In this document: positions 21,428-29,008 of the stretch, piece after piece
How the letters are laid out: each line of letters begins with the position of its first letter
How positions within the stretch are numbered: position 1 is the stretch's first letter
Translations under genes and position numbers: made by a program
Notes under the pieces: generated by a model
The model's input: only the letters and a program-made list of their open reading frames with translations
Told to the model about the DNA's origin: nothing
Databases searched by the model: none
IMG/VR virus record: IMGVR_UViG_3300029882_000012
Coordinates: 64,001-94,297 of that record
Length of the DNA stretch: 30,297 bases
Direction: 5' to 3' (one strand)
Source: a virus

Positions 21428-21706
21428 TTATTTCTTTTTATTTTTTAATCGGTTGTAAAGACTATTTGGGTCGGCCAGATGCCTTTGTTTAATCACTTCC
21501 AGTTCTTCGTTTCGTTCGTCTTGGGTTTTATATTTATCGCAAAAACTTTCATAACTAAACGTTGAATGCCAAACTCCACAAACTATTGAATCCGAAAACG
21601 GCATCGCATAAGCACAAGTTTTACAAGTTCGCCACCCATTGTATTTATTGAACATGGCAAATTCTTTTTCTTGTTGGTCGAATAGTTCATCTTCGGATAG
21701 TTTCAT
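21428..21706 (-). CDS. Hypothetical protein with zinc-finger-like cysteines
   Basis: 92 residues from ATG 21704-21706, overlapping the upstream stop (ATGA); a TTG start further upstream is therefore unlikely. CKTCAYAMP, then C and C spaced over 30 residues (CGVWHSTFSYESFC), gives four Cys that could bind zinc. The C-terminus is basic and helical. Function unknown. Confidence 0.55.
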   Translation of the reverse strand: MKLSEDELFDQQEKEFAMFNKYNGWRTCKTCAYAMPFSDSIVCGVWHSTFSYESFCDKYKTQDERNEELEVIKQRHLADPNSLYNRLKNKKK

Positions 21707-22227
21707 GCTACTATAACTTTCGCCCAACCTAATTCAATTATTTCTTCAACTGATTTTGTTATAGGCTTACCGTTTTCATCTATTGTGGTGAATGGTAAAA
21801 GGATGCTGATATTTTTTAGATAGTCGGTTATGGCCTTTAGTTTTAAAGAGCCTACATTTATAACCTGTTGGTTCAACTGAACTTCTATTGAACCATTAGA
21901 CCTAATAAAAACGAAGTGATACCCTGCTTTAATTACAGTACAATCAGTAAATCCACTATATAAATTGCCATCACCTAAAACCAAAATATTAAGTATATGC
22001 TTCGCTTCTTCATCCGTCAACTGATTAACAGTCCTAAGAAGTAAATAACCCCCGTTAATAAAATCTTCGAATGTTGGGTCAAAGTCGGGAATGCCCCCGT
22101 TCATTAAAAATATTTCTTGTCCCCAATGTTGGTGAAAGAATAATGCTTTTGCTTTCGCCAAACACTCTAAATGTGCGTGATAATTGTTCATTTCGCTTTC
22201 GCTATCAAATTGTCCTTCTCTATCCAT
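21703..22227 (-). CDS. Hypothetical phage protein (174 aa)
   Basis: Soluble, mixed alpha/beta. The N-terminus is His-rich (YHAHLECLAKAKALFFHQHWG); the middle contains strands VIKAGYHFVFIRSNGSIEVQ. No known domain was recognised. It ends in an ATGA overlap with the next gene. Its size and good reading frame make it a secure gene. Confidence 0.6.
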   Translation of the reverse strand: MDREGQFDSESEMNNYHAHLECLAKAKALFFHQHWGQEIFLMNGGIPDFDPTFEDFINGGYLLLRTVNQLTDEEAKHILNILVLGDGNLYSGFTDCTVIKAGYHFVFIRSNGSIEVQLNQQVINVGSLKLKAITDYLKNISILLPFTTIDENGKPITKSVEEIIELGWAKVIVA

Positions 22228-22239
22228 GATTATGTTTTT

Positions 22240-22443
22240 TTAACGATTAAGCACTTCAAGTTCATAACCCACATACCAAGCCTCCCAACCGTCATTAAAG
22301 GTTACAAAGAACGGTATGCCGTCATCGTTGTGTTTTTGATGCTTGGTTATTTTACCAACCTTGTTGTAATTAAAATCCGTTTCATTTACTACCCTAACCG
22401 TATCTGCAAGCATCGGGTAACTTTCTGCTGTGTGTGATTTCAT
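22240..22443 (-). CDS. Hypothetical phage protein
   Basis: 67 residues, acidic, beta-rich; TVRVVNETDF followed by VGKITKHQKHNDDGIPFFVTF and WYVGYELEVL suggests a small barrel of SH3/KOW type. A 34-nt hairpin lies in the 93-nt gap upstream. Unknown function. Confidence 0.55.
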   Translation of the reverse strand: MKSHTAESYPMLADTVRVVNETDFNYNKVGKITKHQKHNDDGIPFFVTFNDGWEAWYVGYELEVLNR

Positions 22444-22464
22444 GATTTTTAGTCTTGTTTTGTA

Positions 22465-22498
22465 CCACCAAATCCCCGCTATGTTGGTAGCGAGGTGG
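22465..22498 (-). promoter_or_regulatory. Two-tier hairpin in P2 operon gap
   Basis: CCACC 22465-22469 pairs with GGTGG 22494-22498, and inside CGCTA 22477-22481 with TAGCG 22488-22492, loop of 6 nt. It lies in the transcript between 22537 and 22443. No T-run follows, so it is more likely a processing or attenuation element than a terminator. Confidence 0.45.
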
Positions 22499-22536
22499 CA
22501 GACCCTGAAACGTTTATCAAGGCAAATCAGAGTGTT

Positions 22537-22779
22537 TTAAAGGTCTGCCCACTTTTCCACATGTTCTTTTTGCCAATTCTCCATAGCAATAGCATGCTGT
22601 TCAGTGATATAAATTATTTTAGGGTCAACCTTTGGGTTATTTCGTTGTGCCGCAGCCCACAACCTTAAAATTTGTGGTGCTGTTTTGTCTTGCCCTCGTA
22701 ATAAGAATACCGGCTCGTCCTGTGGTATTTTATTTTCGGGGTCTTGAATACGGTTGTAATCTGGTCTTGCGTGTTTCAT
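22537..22779 (-). CDS. Conserved small phage protein
   Basis: 80 residues. DEPVFLLRGQDKTAPQILRLWAAA is a pattern I recognise from many phages of unrelated hosts, in proteins of the same size, but whose function is unknown. The C-terminus is helical. Second gene of the P2 operon. Confidence 0.6.
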   Translation of the reverse strand: MKHARPDYNRIQDPENKIPQDEPVFLLRGQDKTAPQILRLWAAAQRNNPKVDPKIIYITEQHAIAMENWQKEHVEKWADL

Positions 22780-22806
22780 TTTTTATTTTTTAAAATAAAT
22801 TATCTT

Positions 22807-23166
22807 TTAATATAACCCTAATAAACTATTACGAGATAGCATACTTGCCAGTTCTACAGAAATTATAGGCTCAGGGAAGTTGTTTTCCCATGAGCCAAAT
22901 ACTGGAACTATTGACCAGTCTTTCCAAAATAAACTGCAAGTTTCTTTAAACAAAGGCACTTCACTTTTATCGGCTTCTTTGCGAAGGCCAATAGGAAGCC
23001 ATTGTTTGCGGTTAAGCACTTTCTGGCTACCATTGCTAAAAGTTGCAATAAAAGAAGACGAAACAAATTCTTTATTGCCTTTAACAGATACAACTGAAGT
23101 AGACAAAGAAATACGGATTGGGCATTGAGCCATAACTAAAGATGTTCGGTATATGCCGTCCCCCAT
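22807..23166 (-). CDS. Hypothetical protein, first gene of P2 operon
   Basis: 119 residues from ATG 23164-23166; an internal ATG at residue 12 is possible. Soluble and beta-rich with a Trp-containing middle (FWKDWSIVPVFGSW). No domain recognised. It lies 33 nt downstream of the P2 -7 box. Confidence 0.6.
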   Translation of the reverse strand: MGDGIYRTSLVMAQCPIRISLSTSVVSVKGNKEFVSSSFIATFSNGSQKVLNRKQWLPIGLRKEADKSEVPLFKETCSLFWKDWSIVPVFGSWENNFPEPIISVELASMLSRNSLLGLY

Positions 23167-23198
23167 TTACGTTTTTTTATTTGCCTTGATTGACAATA

Positions 23199-23229
23199 CA
23201 AACATACGCATAAATACGTAACATGCAAA
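23199..23229 (-). promoter_or_regulatory. Promoter P2 with conserved palindromic spacer
   Basis: Minus strand: TTTG, 19 nt, TATGTTTG. The spacer has CATGTTACG and the same TACGnATwwATnCGTA imperfect palindrome as P1 and P3. The leader 23167-23198 shares long stretches with the P1 leader. Confidence 0.8.
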
Positions 23230-23253
23230 TTATTTTTCACTTTTTTTTCAAAT

Positions 23254-23288
23254 AAAAAAGCGGCCTATTTTTTAGACCGCTTTTTTTT
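23254..23288. terminator. Bidirectional intrinsic terminator
   Basis: AAAAAAGCGGcCTA and TAGaCCGCTTTTTT form a long stem with one mismatch, T-runs on both strands. It ends the minus-strand transcript of 23318-23584 just before P2. Confidence 0.85.
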
Positions 23289-23317
23289 CTTTTTTTCAAC
23301 TACTTCCTCAACTATGA

Positions 23318-23584
23318 TTACGATATCGCAATCACCGTGTCGTTTGGGTCGGTATCTGGTGCCGGAGTAGGTGCTGGTATTGGTGTCGCATCTGCGATTG
23401 TTACATCGGCTTGTGGACTAAATGAAGCAATCTGTTGTAAGGTTGCTTGCAAGGCAGTTACAATTGAAGTTCCCTGCGTACCCAAATCATTTAGTTGCCC
23501 GATTGAATCGTTGGCTTGGTCTACCAATGCCTGCAATCCTGAATCATCGGTCGTGATTGTTAATGTTTTAATTACTGTTCCCAT
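23318..23584 (-). CDS. Hypothetical protein with Pro-rich tail
   Basis: 88 residues. An N-terminal strand (VIKTLTITTDDSG) is followed by a helical region (LQALVDQANDSIGQLNDL) and a Pro/Ala/Asp/Thr-rich tail (ATPIPAPTPAPDTDPNDT), likely disordered. Helix plus Pro-rich tail is common among small phage structural or scaffold proteins. No domain recognised. A terminator follows. Confidence 0.55.
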   Translation of the reverse strand: MGTVIKTLTITTDDSGLQALVDQANDSIGQLNDLGTQGTSIVTALQATLQQIASFSPQADVTIADATPIPAPTPAPDTDPNDTVIAIS

Positions 23585-23647
23585 TGCAATGTGTTTTTAA
23601 TTTTTAAATGTAAATGTAAGCGTTTTTGTTTGAATGATTTATGAAAT

Positions 23648-23857
23648 TTATTTTTCTAATGGTGGCTGATGAAGCATTGGATTTGAATCTATAAAAATAT
23701 CGTTTGATTCAATATGCTTTACTTGTCCATTTTTATCTAAACGCACAATCCATATTGAATTAATGTCGATTGTATAATCGATTATGAAATACGCATAGCC
23801 ATCGCCAAGCGGTGTTTTTACTTTTATAAGGGGGTTTAATTGTAAAATTGCGGTCAC
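23648..23857 (-). CDS. Hypothetical small protein coupled to HNH gene
   Basis: 69 residues from GTG 23855-23857, which overlaps the TGA of the HNH-AP2 gene (GTGA). Beta-rich (IKVKTPLGDGYAYFIIDYTID). No domain recognised. A GTG start coupled to an endonuclease gene suggests the endonuclease inserted directly in front of it. Confidence 0.5.
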   Translation of the reverse strand: MTAILQLNPLIKVKTPLGDGYAYFIIDYTIDINSIWIVRLDKNGQVKHIESNDIFIDSNPMLHQPPLEK

Positions 23858-24375
23858 GGTTTAATAATATTTAAGTTAGCAAATTCCCCAAAATATTTAA
23901 CTGCTTCTTTGTTGTATGCTAAAGCAGCGTCAGATTCTTTCTCAAATACTCCAATATAACCTTTTCTTTCTGGCAATCCTATTTGAGCTTGCCATTTTTT
24001 ATCTCTTTTATGAAATGTTACGCCTAAATATTGAGAATATGAACCAATGTTTGGATTTCTGTTTCGACTATTTTCTCTTTTGGTAGCACCTCTTAAATTT
24101 TCGATTCTGTCGTTGAGGGTATTTCGATCTATATGGTCAACACACTTTGGTAAAAACCCATGATGCCATAGGAAAATTAATCTTGACGCTATATATCTTT
24201 TATAGCCGATTCCTATCATTACTCGGCTTCTAAACTCTTTTTTATTTATGTATCCCGCTATCGAACCTACTTTATTTTTATTAGTTTGCGGGTTTTTCCA
24301 ATAGAGCACTCCGTCTTTATAATCAAATAAATATTTTACTAACTCTTGCGTTAATTCTTTTTCTATCTTTGCCAT
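23854..24375 (-). CDS. HNH endonuclease with AP2 domain (homing endonuclease)
   Basis: 173 residues. N-terminal NUMOD/HNH_3 part: LFDYKDGVLYWKNP, GYIN, RSRVMIGIGYKRYIASRLIFLW, then the nuclease CVDHIDRNTLNDRIENLR with the His-Asp and Asn residues. The C-terminal AP2 domain has SQYLGVTFHKRDKKWQAQIG and YIGVFEKESDAALAYNKEAVKYFGEFA. Such free-standing endonucleases cut related alleles lacking them. It lies just behind a terminator and the terminase gene, an insertion position typical of phage endonucleases. Confidence 0.88.
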   Translation of the reverse strand: MAKIEKELTQELVKYLFDYKDGVLYWKNPQTNKNKVGSIAGYINKKEFRSRVMIGIGYKRYIASRLIFLWHHGFLPKCVDHIDRNTLNDRIENLRGATKRENSRNRNPNIGSYSQYLGVTFHKRDKKWQAQIGLPERKGYIGVFEKESDAALAYNKEAVKYFGEFANLNIIKP

Positions 24376-24407
24376 TGTCTTGAAGTTTTTGTCAACGGTA
24401 AAGATAA

Positions 24408-24438
24408 TAAAAAGCCCGTAAGAAATTGCGGGTTTTTT
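24408..24438. terminator. Bidirectional terminator after terminase
   Basis: CCCGTAA and TTGCGGG pair with one G-U (plus-strand sense) around GAAA, flanked by A- and T-runs. It overlaps the terminase stop codon and isolates that gene from the HNH gene. Confidence 0.8.
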
Positions 24439-25927
24439 AACCTAATTTTGGTTTTACCCTTAATGCCTTTGCTACGCCTCCCGGTCTTGGAACACCACTT
24501 CTACGTTGCAAGAATTTAGTATACTCTTCTCTTAAAATCGTAGTTGCCGTGTACCTAAAACAGTCTGAAAAATGGCCCCATCGTTCATAAGTCGCTCCTG
24601 TTTGCTTAACTGTTATTCGCTTTTTTATCATTGATCCATCTGTGGCCTCAACACACATATTGTAATCCTCCACGCTTTTTACGCAACTTTTATCAATGTA
24701 TATTTTCCAGTTTTCATAATTGTGCTCAAATATTTCGTTGATGAAAGACGCGGATTGGGAAATACTCGGTGCGCTTCTACCAACACGATTCACGTACTCA
24801 TAGCCAGCGTCTTTAATTACTCCAATAAACTTATCAAAGAATGATAATCCGTTATCATCTGTGGTGCTTTTTGCATTTGCGGATGGGTCACCATAAATAT
24901 ATACCTTGTCATTATAATTTCTCCTTACTAAATAATCAACCACTTGTTTACCCGCTTTTGCGGCTGTATTATTCGGTTCTATACATGGCAATTCTCCTAT
25001 TTGAAGTAATGCCTTACCTTTCAAATCAACAATCCAAATCTGAACTGCTACATACGGAGCAACGTTATTATCGGCTGTTATGTGCAACGTCCAATCGCCC
25101 TCTTTTATTTGCGGAATTGAAAGCAAATCAAGTGTGTGAACACCATCGTCAAAACATTTAAAGAAACGTCCATCCGGCTTTCTATATCCCCAATTCCCTA
25201 AAGTATAGACTTGGTACCAGTAGGCATTATTTTTTGAACTTTTATAACTTTCGTATAAGGCCATACGCTGTGGGTCAACGTATGGGTTGTCACGGTAAGT
25301 TGCATGAGTAGCCCTAACTTTAAAATCAACATCCCCTTTTGGAGTTGATATGGTTCTAACCCATGTGAAACTTTTTTCTTCGGTATGACTAAACCAATCT
25401 TGATATAACCAAAAATCTGTGTAATTTACGTCACATTCGGGATTGAATGATCCCCATGTCTTCACCCTACCTTTGTTAGTACGCAAGGATGTTAATATAA
25501 CCACAAAATCACTTGCCGATATTTCTGCGAGTTCCTCAATCCAGGCGCATGACGGATTATTAAATGATTTTATACGGGCTACTTTATCTAAACCCCTGCC
25601 ATAAAAACCATTACCGTTTAATACGCAAATTATTTCTAACCTTGACCGTGTAAATTTAAATAAATGAGAAATTCCCCATTGCTCGCAAACTGATTCTATT
25701 AAACTAAATTGGCTATCTGCAACCGTATTTAATGTTTGCCGTATTAATATACATTTAAAATAATCAGCCCGTAAACATTCAACTACTAATTGCATTGCTA
25801 TATGGCGGGATTTGCCAGAGTCACGGCCTCCCCACATCAGGTCAATGTCAAATATTTCGTCTCCTAATAAATGGTGGTAAACAGGAAGGAACTTTTCCTT
25901 CTTTATAATAATTTCGATTTCCTGCAC
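24437..25927 (-). CDS. terL: Large terminase subunit (TerL)
   Basis: About 496 residues from GTG 25925-25927; a TTG two codons earlier lies in a TAAATTTG box. The motor packages DNA into the prohead. The ATPase has WGGRDSGKS near residue 33-41 (Walker A) and CAWIEELAEI (Walker B and catalytic Glu). The nuclease region has WTLHITADNN, VYIYGDPSANAKST and ERWGHFSDCFRY carrying the conserved acidic residues. Length is normal for TerL. A separate small subunit was not recognised nearby. The start position just after a -7 box suggests a leaderless mRNA. Confidence 0.9.
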   Translation of the reverse strand: MQEIEIIIKKEKFLPVYHHLLGDEIFDIDLMWGGRDSGKSRHIAMQLVVECLRADYFKCILIRQTLNTVADSQFSLIESVCEQWGISHLFKFTRSRLEIICVLNGNGFYGRGLDKVARIKSFNNPSCAWIEELAEISASDFVVILTSLRTNKGRVKTWGSFNPECDVNYTDFWLYQDWFSHTEEKSFTWVRTISTPKGDVDFKVRATHATYRDNPYVDPQRMALYESYKSSKNNAYWYQVYTLGNWGYRKPDGRFFKCFDDGVHTLDLLSIPQIKEGDWTLHITADNNVAPYVAVQIWIVDLKGKALLQIGELPCIEPNNTAAKAGKQVVDYLVRRNYNDKVYIYGDPSANAKSTTDDNGLSFFDKFIGVIKDAGYEYVNRVGRSAPSISQSASFINEIFEHNYENWKIYIDKSCVKSVEDYNMCVEATDGSMIKKRITVKQTGATYERWGHFSDCFRYTATTILREEYTKFLQRRSGVPRPGGVAKALRVKPKLG

Positions 25928-25930
25928 CCC

Positions 25931-25938
25931 CAAATTTA
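25931..25938 (-). promoter_or_regulatory. Putative -7 box of terminase
   Basis: Minus strand TAAATTTG, a full match to TAnnTTTG, 3 nt before the GTG start. The -33 TTTG is not at the optimal distance: one TTTG is 15 nt upstream. Promoter strength is uncertain. Confidence 0.4.
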
Positions 25939-25961
25939 CAAAAAATTAGATTGCAAAAATA

Positions 25962-26081
25962 AAGGGATAATCGGCCTCGTGCTTCCTATCCCCTTAACGC
26001 AACTTTTTGGAGTGTTGCTTTTCAAACCTAATCGCCGACTTTAACGGCAAACCTTATCACAATTATTGGCAGAGATGCCAA
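25962..26081. other. Four tandem hairpins upstream of terminase
   Basis: AAGGGATA 25962-25969 with TATCCCCTT 25987-25995; GCAAC 25999-26003 with GTTGC 26014-26018; GCCG 26034-26037 with CGGC 26045-26048; TTGGCA 26066-26071 with TGCCAA 26076-26081, loop GAGA. No gene lies in 25934-26085. Possible roles are a packaging (pac/cos) site, attenuator or small RNA. Confidence 0.45.
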
Positions 26082-26085
26082 TTTC

Positions 26086-26445
26086 TTAATGTCCTAATGC
26101 CTTGTTAAGTATGTTTTCAGCCTTTGCGTACACAGCATTAACCGCTTGTGCTTCAATTAAGTGCTGTTCGCTTTCTATAATATCATTGTCACATCCAATT
26201 AGGGGGCGCAATCGCATAAATGCAAACAACGTTTCAAGTAATTCGGGGGCTGATGCCATCAATTTTGCATCTGCCATGCTTTTATCAAAATCATCATACC
26301 ATATTCCACAAATTGTAGGGTCTAAATATGTGTTATTGCCTAAGTCAATTTCATCGGTCGATTCGCCTATATGTAAACTTATCAAGTTTTTCTTTTCATC
26401 GTGATAAATATTCCAATGGCCTTTAGTTCCTTTAAATTCTTTCAT
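26086..26445 (-). CDS. Conserved phage protein (ADAKLMASAPELL family)
   Basis: 119 residues. The motif MADAKLMASAPELLETL matches the A.AKLIAAAPELL.AL signature of a small protein family found in very many phages and prophages, function unknown. The N-terminus (FKGTKGHWNIYHDE) also fits that family. It ends the P3 operon just before the terminase leader. Confidence 0.7.
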   Translation of the reverse strand: MKEFKGTKGHWNIYHDEKKNLISLHIGESTDEIDLGNNTYLDPTICGIWYDDFDKSMADAKLMASAPELLETLFAFMRLRPLIGCDNDIIESEQHLIEAQAVNAVYAKAENILNKALGH

Positions 26446-26447
26446 CG

Positions 26448-26924
26448 CTATTTGTTATAATATCCTAATGCTTTTTGTTTTGACCAATAACCACTTGTTG
26501 GGCCACTTCCTAAAAAACACGCTCCTGAATTCATTATATAGTCAGAATTTGCACTACTGTTGTATTCGCCTTTGATAACCGTTCCTTTACCATGACAAAC
26601 ATTACATCTTCCCATGCTTACCGCTCTACCACGACATGAACAGCCACCTGTACCATTACAACATTCAGCCTCCCATTCACCACTTCCATAACATGATGGA
26701 CAGGTTGTTTCCTCAACTGGAATATACTCGCCACCCTTATACCTTGAAAGTATTGGACTTTGACCGTGCATATGGGCTACTAAATCATTGTAGGCATCTT
26801 CAAGTGATGTGTACACCTCGATGTTCAATAGCGTGGTTAATTTTGCAAACTCTGGGTACTCTGTAAAATAAGCATCTTGTTCAATACAATACCTTGCAAC
26901 TTCTTCTTCGGTGTAATTTTTCAT
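26448..26924 (-). CDS. Protein with DnaJ-like CxxCxGxG zinc fingers
   Basis: 158 residues. Around residues 74-115 there are CPSCYGSG, CCNGTGGCSCRG and CNVCHGKG, the repeats of the DnaJ central zinc-finger domain, which binds zinc and unfolded protein. The J-domain and C-terminal substrate domain are absent, so it is a stand-alone finger protein. The N-terminal 70 residues are helical and unassigned; the C-terminus is polar. The stop and next start overlap (ATGA). Confidence 0.7.
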   Translation of the reverse strand: MKNYTEEEVARYCIEQDAYFTEYPEFAKLTTLLNIEVYTSLEDAYNDLVAHMHGQSPILSRYKGGEYIPVEETTCPSCYGSGEWEAECCNGTGGCSCRGRAVSMGRCNVCHGKGTVIKGEYNSSANSDYIMNSGACFLGSGPTSGYWSKQKALGYYNK

Positions 26925-27427
26925 GCTTTTATTTCTTTAACAACTTTGTAAATATCTTCCAGTTCAAAATCGAAAGTGTCTGCACCGTTACAATATGGGC
27001 AAATATCCCAACATCCATCATCGTTGCAATCGGTTTCAATGTTGGTTGTTAAAACATTCCGCTTGCAATTTTCGCATTGAACTTTTGTTGGTTGGTATTT
27101 ATAAAACCATTCGCTTTCGGGTAAATGATGAACAACTTGGATGTCCCGATTGCTTTCAACATCCCATTTGCCCGGTAATTTTGTAACGTCAAAATCTGGG
27201 GTTTCAATAAGTCCATAAACTTTCGTTAGTCCGTTACAATCAGGATAATCCATTCCCATAATCACAACTTCTCTTTCAGTTTGCAGTTTTTCAATCCTTT
27301 CAATATCTTCATTTGTGCAAACTGTTTTAAAACTCATCATCCATTCACCCATAATTTGAGTTTGCATTGAATGCGCCCGTGGGTTTCTCTTAATTGATTT
27401 ACGATCTATCTTTACAAGTGTTGCCAT
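26921..27427 (-). CDS. Phage protein with C-terminal zinc ribbon
   Basis: 168 residues. The C-terminal third holds CENCKRN, then a further C and CPYC, a four-Cys zinc-ribbon arrangement, followed by an acidic tail. The N-terminal part is basic (IDRKSIKRNPRAHS) and the middle contains acidic stretches. It may bind nucleic acid, but the role is unknown. The start overlaps the upstream stop (TAATG). Confidence 0.6.
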   Translation of the reverse strand: MATLVKIDRKSIKRNPRAHSMQTQIMGEWMMSFKTVCTNEDIERIEKLQTEREVVIMGMDYPDCNGLTKVYGLIETPDFDVTKLPGKWDVESNRDIQVVHHLPESEWFYKYQPTKVQCENCKRNVLTTNIETDCNDDGCWDICPYCNGADTFDFELEDIYKVVKEIKA

Positions 27428-27585
27428 TATTTAGTCATTGTTAAATAATATTTCATTATATCACGTTCGCATTTTCTCAATTGTCGGCACAAATCCATTT
27501 TAAGGTCGCATTGTTCATTAAACTTCTTTCTTGCCAGCTTTTTACTCATCCCCGGTATTGCTTCGGGTGGCTTAATTCGTGCCAT
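27427..27585 (-). CDS. 52-residue basic Cys-containing protein
   Basis: ATG 27583-27585; TAA shares a base with the next ATG. Lys/Arg-rich, with three Cys spaced CDLKMDLC and C. It exactly fills the gap between genes, supporting it as real. Function unknown. Confidence 0.5.
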   Translation of the reverse strand: MARIKPPEAIPGMSKKLARKKFNEQCDLKMDLCRQLRKCERDIMKYYLTMTK

Positions 27586-27588
27586 TAT

Positions 27589-27951
27589 TTAATCTATATT
27601 AATAACTGGTAAAACCCTCAACCAACCTTTTATAACCAACAATCCTATGGCACTTACAAACCAACTTTTTATCAGCGGTTTTATTTTCGTAAACCAAACA
27701 CAATTTTGATTATTATAACATTCCATAATATCATATTCACCACGTCCAAACTTCTTTTGACCTCGTCTATCAAATTCGATGGCAGGATATTCAACAATCT
27801 TTTTTACGTTTTTATAATAAATATGAATTAGATTGTCAAATAATAGTGGTTGATTATTAAGTGTACAATGAGATATTAATAGCAATAAACTGTTTTGACC
27901 TTTTGATAATTCGGGTCGGCGTTCGTGCATTATTTGAAGTGAATTTTCCAT
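27589..27951 (-). CDS. Hypothetical protein with C-terminal hydrophobic segment
   Basis: 120 residues from ATG 27949-27951. It has a helical, moderately basic N-terminal region and a hydrophobic segment near the end (WFVSAIGLLVIKGWL) that could insert in the membrane. Function unknown. The space to the upstream gene is 5 nt. Confidence 0.5.
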   Translation of the reverse strand: MENSLQIMHERRPELSKGQNSLLLLISHCTLNNQPLLFDNLIHIYYKNVKKIVEYPAIEFDRRGQKKFGRGEYDIMECYNNQNCVWFTKIKPLIKSWFVSAIGLLVIKGWLRVLPVINID

Positions 27952-27956
27952 GATTT

Positions 27957-28163
27957 TTAATATTTTCTTACAATATCTCCATTGCAATTAAACCCGTATA
28001 CTTCGTGATCATCGAAAATATCAGGCATATTAAAACATGGGAAATCATGAATATTTATTATTGGTGTTGGAATATTCCAAATCACCCATGCGTTAACAAC
28101 TGCTGCTTTGATACGGGCATCGCCTCTATCGTAGTCTCGTTGATGAAATGGTTTGCGAGTCAT
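27957..28163 (-). CDS. Hypothetical phage protein
   Basis: 68 residues, soluble, with a basic N-terminus and an aromatic middle (AWVIWNIPTPIINIHDF). Its start overlaps the upstream stop (ATGA). No domain recognised. Confidence 0.5.
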   Translation of the reverse strand: MTRKPFHQRDYDRGDARIKAAVVNAWVIWNIPTPIINIHDFPCFNMPDIFDDHEVYGFNCNGDIVRKY

Positions 28164-28465
28164 TTTAAAACTGGTTCTAATGTATTTTCGTTTATGTGTT
28201 CTTCTATATTGGCTATTGGTGGTTGCAATTCACGAAAGTTCTTTGCATTAAAAGCTGGTTCTAATTTAGATGGAGTGAACCGTTTTAACCTTGAATTATC
28301 AATCTCGTTAACTGTCAATCCAGAACGACCGTCTCGCAAATGAAATATATGCCTTACAGTGTAAATAACACCTTTGTTCGGGAATATCATTCCTTGTGGT
28401 TCATTGTGCGTACGCTGTATGCCAAAGTTCGTATCGACACACTCAACTAAGCTTCCTGCTTTCAT
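28160..28465 (-). CDS. Hypothetical phage protein
   Basis: 101 residues from ATG 28463-28465; a longer frame would overlap the preceding gene. The strands VECVDTNFGIQ and GVIYTVRHIFHLRDGRSGLTVNEI suggest a compact beta domain, and the C-terminus is polar. No domain recognised. Confidence 0.55.
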   Translation of the reverse strand: MKAGSLVECVDTNFGIQRTHNEPQGMIFPNKGVIYTVRHIFHLRDGRSGLTVNEIDNSRLKRFTPSKLEPAFNAKNFRELQPPIANIEEHINENTLEPVLK

Positions 28466-28478
28466 AATATTTTTATTT

Positions 28479-28682
28479 TTAAAGTTCTTCAATATTGGTG
28501 ATCTCCAAATATTCACCACAACATTTTTCAACCACTCCACTATACTCACCACCGTTTACATCATACCCTCGGCATTCGTAAAAGCTTGAATGGCCAACGG
28601 AATCAAGCCTTTGATATTCCAAGTCGTCGAAGTGTACCAAAACATCAATACCTCGCTCGTTATGGTATGTTTTGTTTATCAT
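28479..28682 (-). CDS. Hypothetical phage protein
   Basis: 67 residues, acidic, with three Cys, two adjacent (KCCGEY). Beta-rich. The ATG overlaps the stop of the frameshifted frame upstream (ATGA), which supports coupling to a once-intact gene. Function unknown. Confidence 0.5.
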   Translation of the reverse strand: MINKTYHNERGIDVLVHFDDLEYQRLDSVGHSSFYECRGYDVNGGEYSGVVEKCCGEYLEITNIEEL

Positions 28683-28868
28683 TTTATTAGGCTTAGTGAA
28701 AGTAATTCATACATAATAGTTCTCAATTCCATTAAGAAATATTCTTGCTGATAATCTTGGTTGCCTAATGGCATCCAGTTTTTAATAAACCCGTCGAAAT
28801 CGCTTCCTTCGAATTTGGTTAAACCTTTTTTTTAACAGGTCTTTTATTTTTTGAAGTTCTTTTTCCAT
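28679..28868 (-). pseudogene. Small gene with frameshift at an A8 run
   Basis: The frame from ATG 28866-28868 reads MEKELQKIKDLLKK and then fails 14 codons later. Removing one A from the A8 run (28826-28833) gives a continuous 63-residue protein ending TIMYELLSLSLIK, whose TGA overlaps the next ATG. So the gene is frameshifted, translated by slippage, or the sequence has an extra A. A homopolymer indel also affects the portal-MuF junction. Confidence 0.5.
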
Positions 28869-28870
28869 GT

Positions 28871-29008
28871 TTATCTTACTGAATGATAAGTAGCCCCTAC
28901 ACCGTATTTATGGCGCAATAAAGGCAATGAATTGTTTTCGTCTATTACTTTCCCGTTTTTGTTTGGCTTGCCAAAATAATATTGGTTTTCTTGTATGCCT
29001 TTGCTCAT
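28871..29008 (-). CDS. 45-residue hypothetical protein
   Basis: ATG 29006-29008. It has a polar, protein-like sequence (YYFGKPNKNGK, then LRHKYGVGATYHSVR). An overlapping frame from 29042 to 28908 (44 residues, basic) is an alternative; it is less protein-like. An upstream single-base change would extend this frame to a start at 29042, another possible homopolymer effect. Confidence 0.4.
   Translation of the reverse strand: MSKGIQENQYYFGKPNKNGKVIDENNSLPLLRHKYGVGATYHSVR

Noticed and set aside
23337-23600. 87-codon plus-strand frame rich in Val, Ala and Cys
   Set aside because: It is the complement of the minus-strand gene 23318-23584, which has normal operon context.
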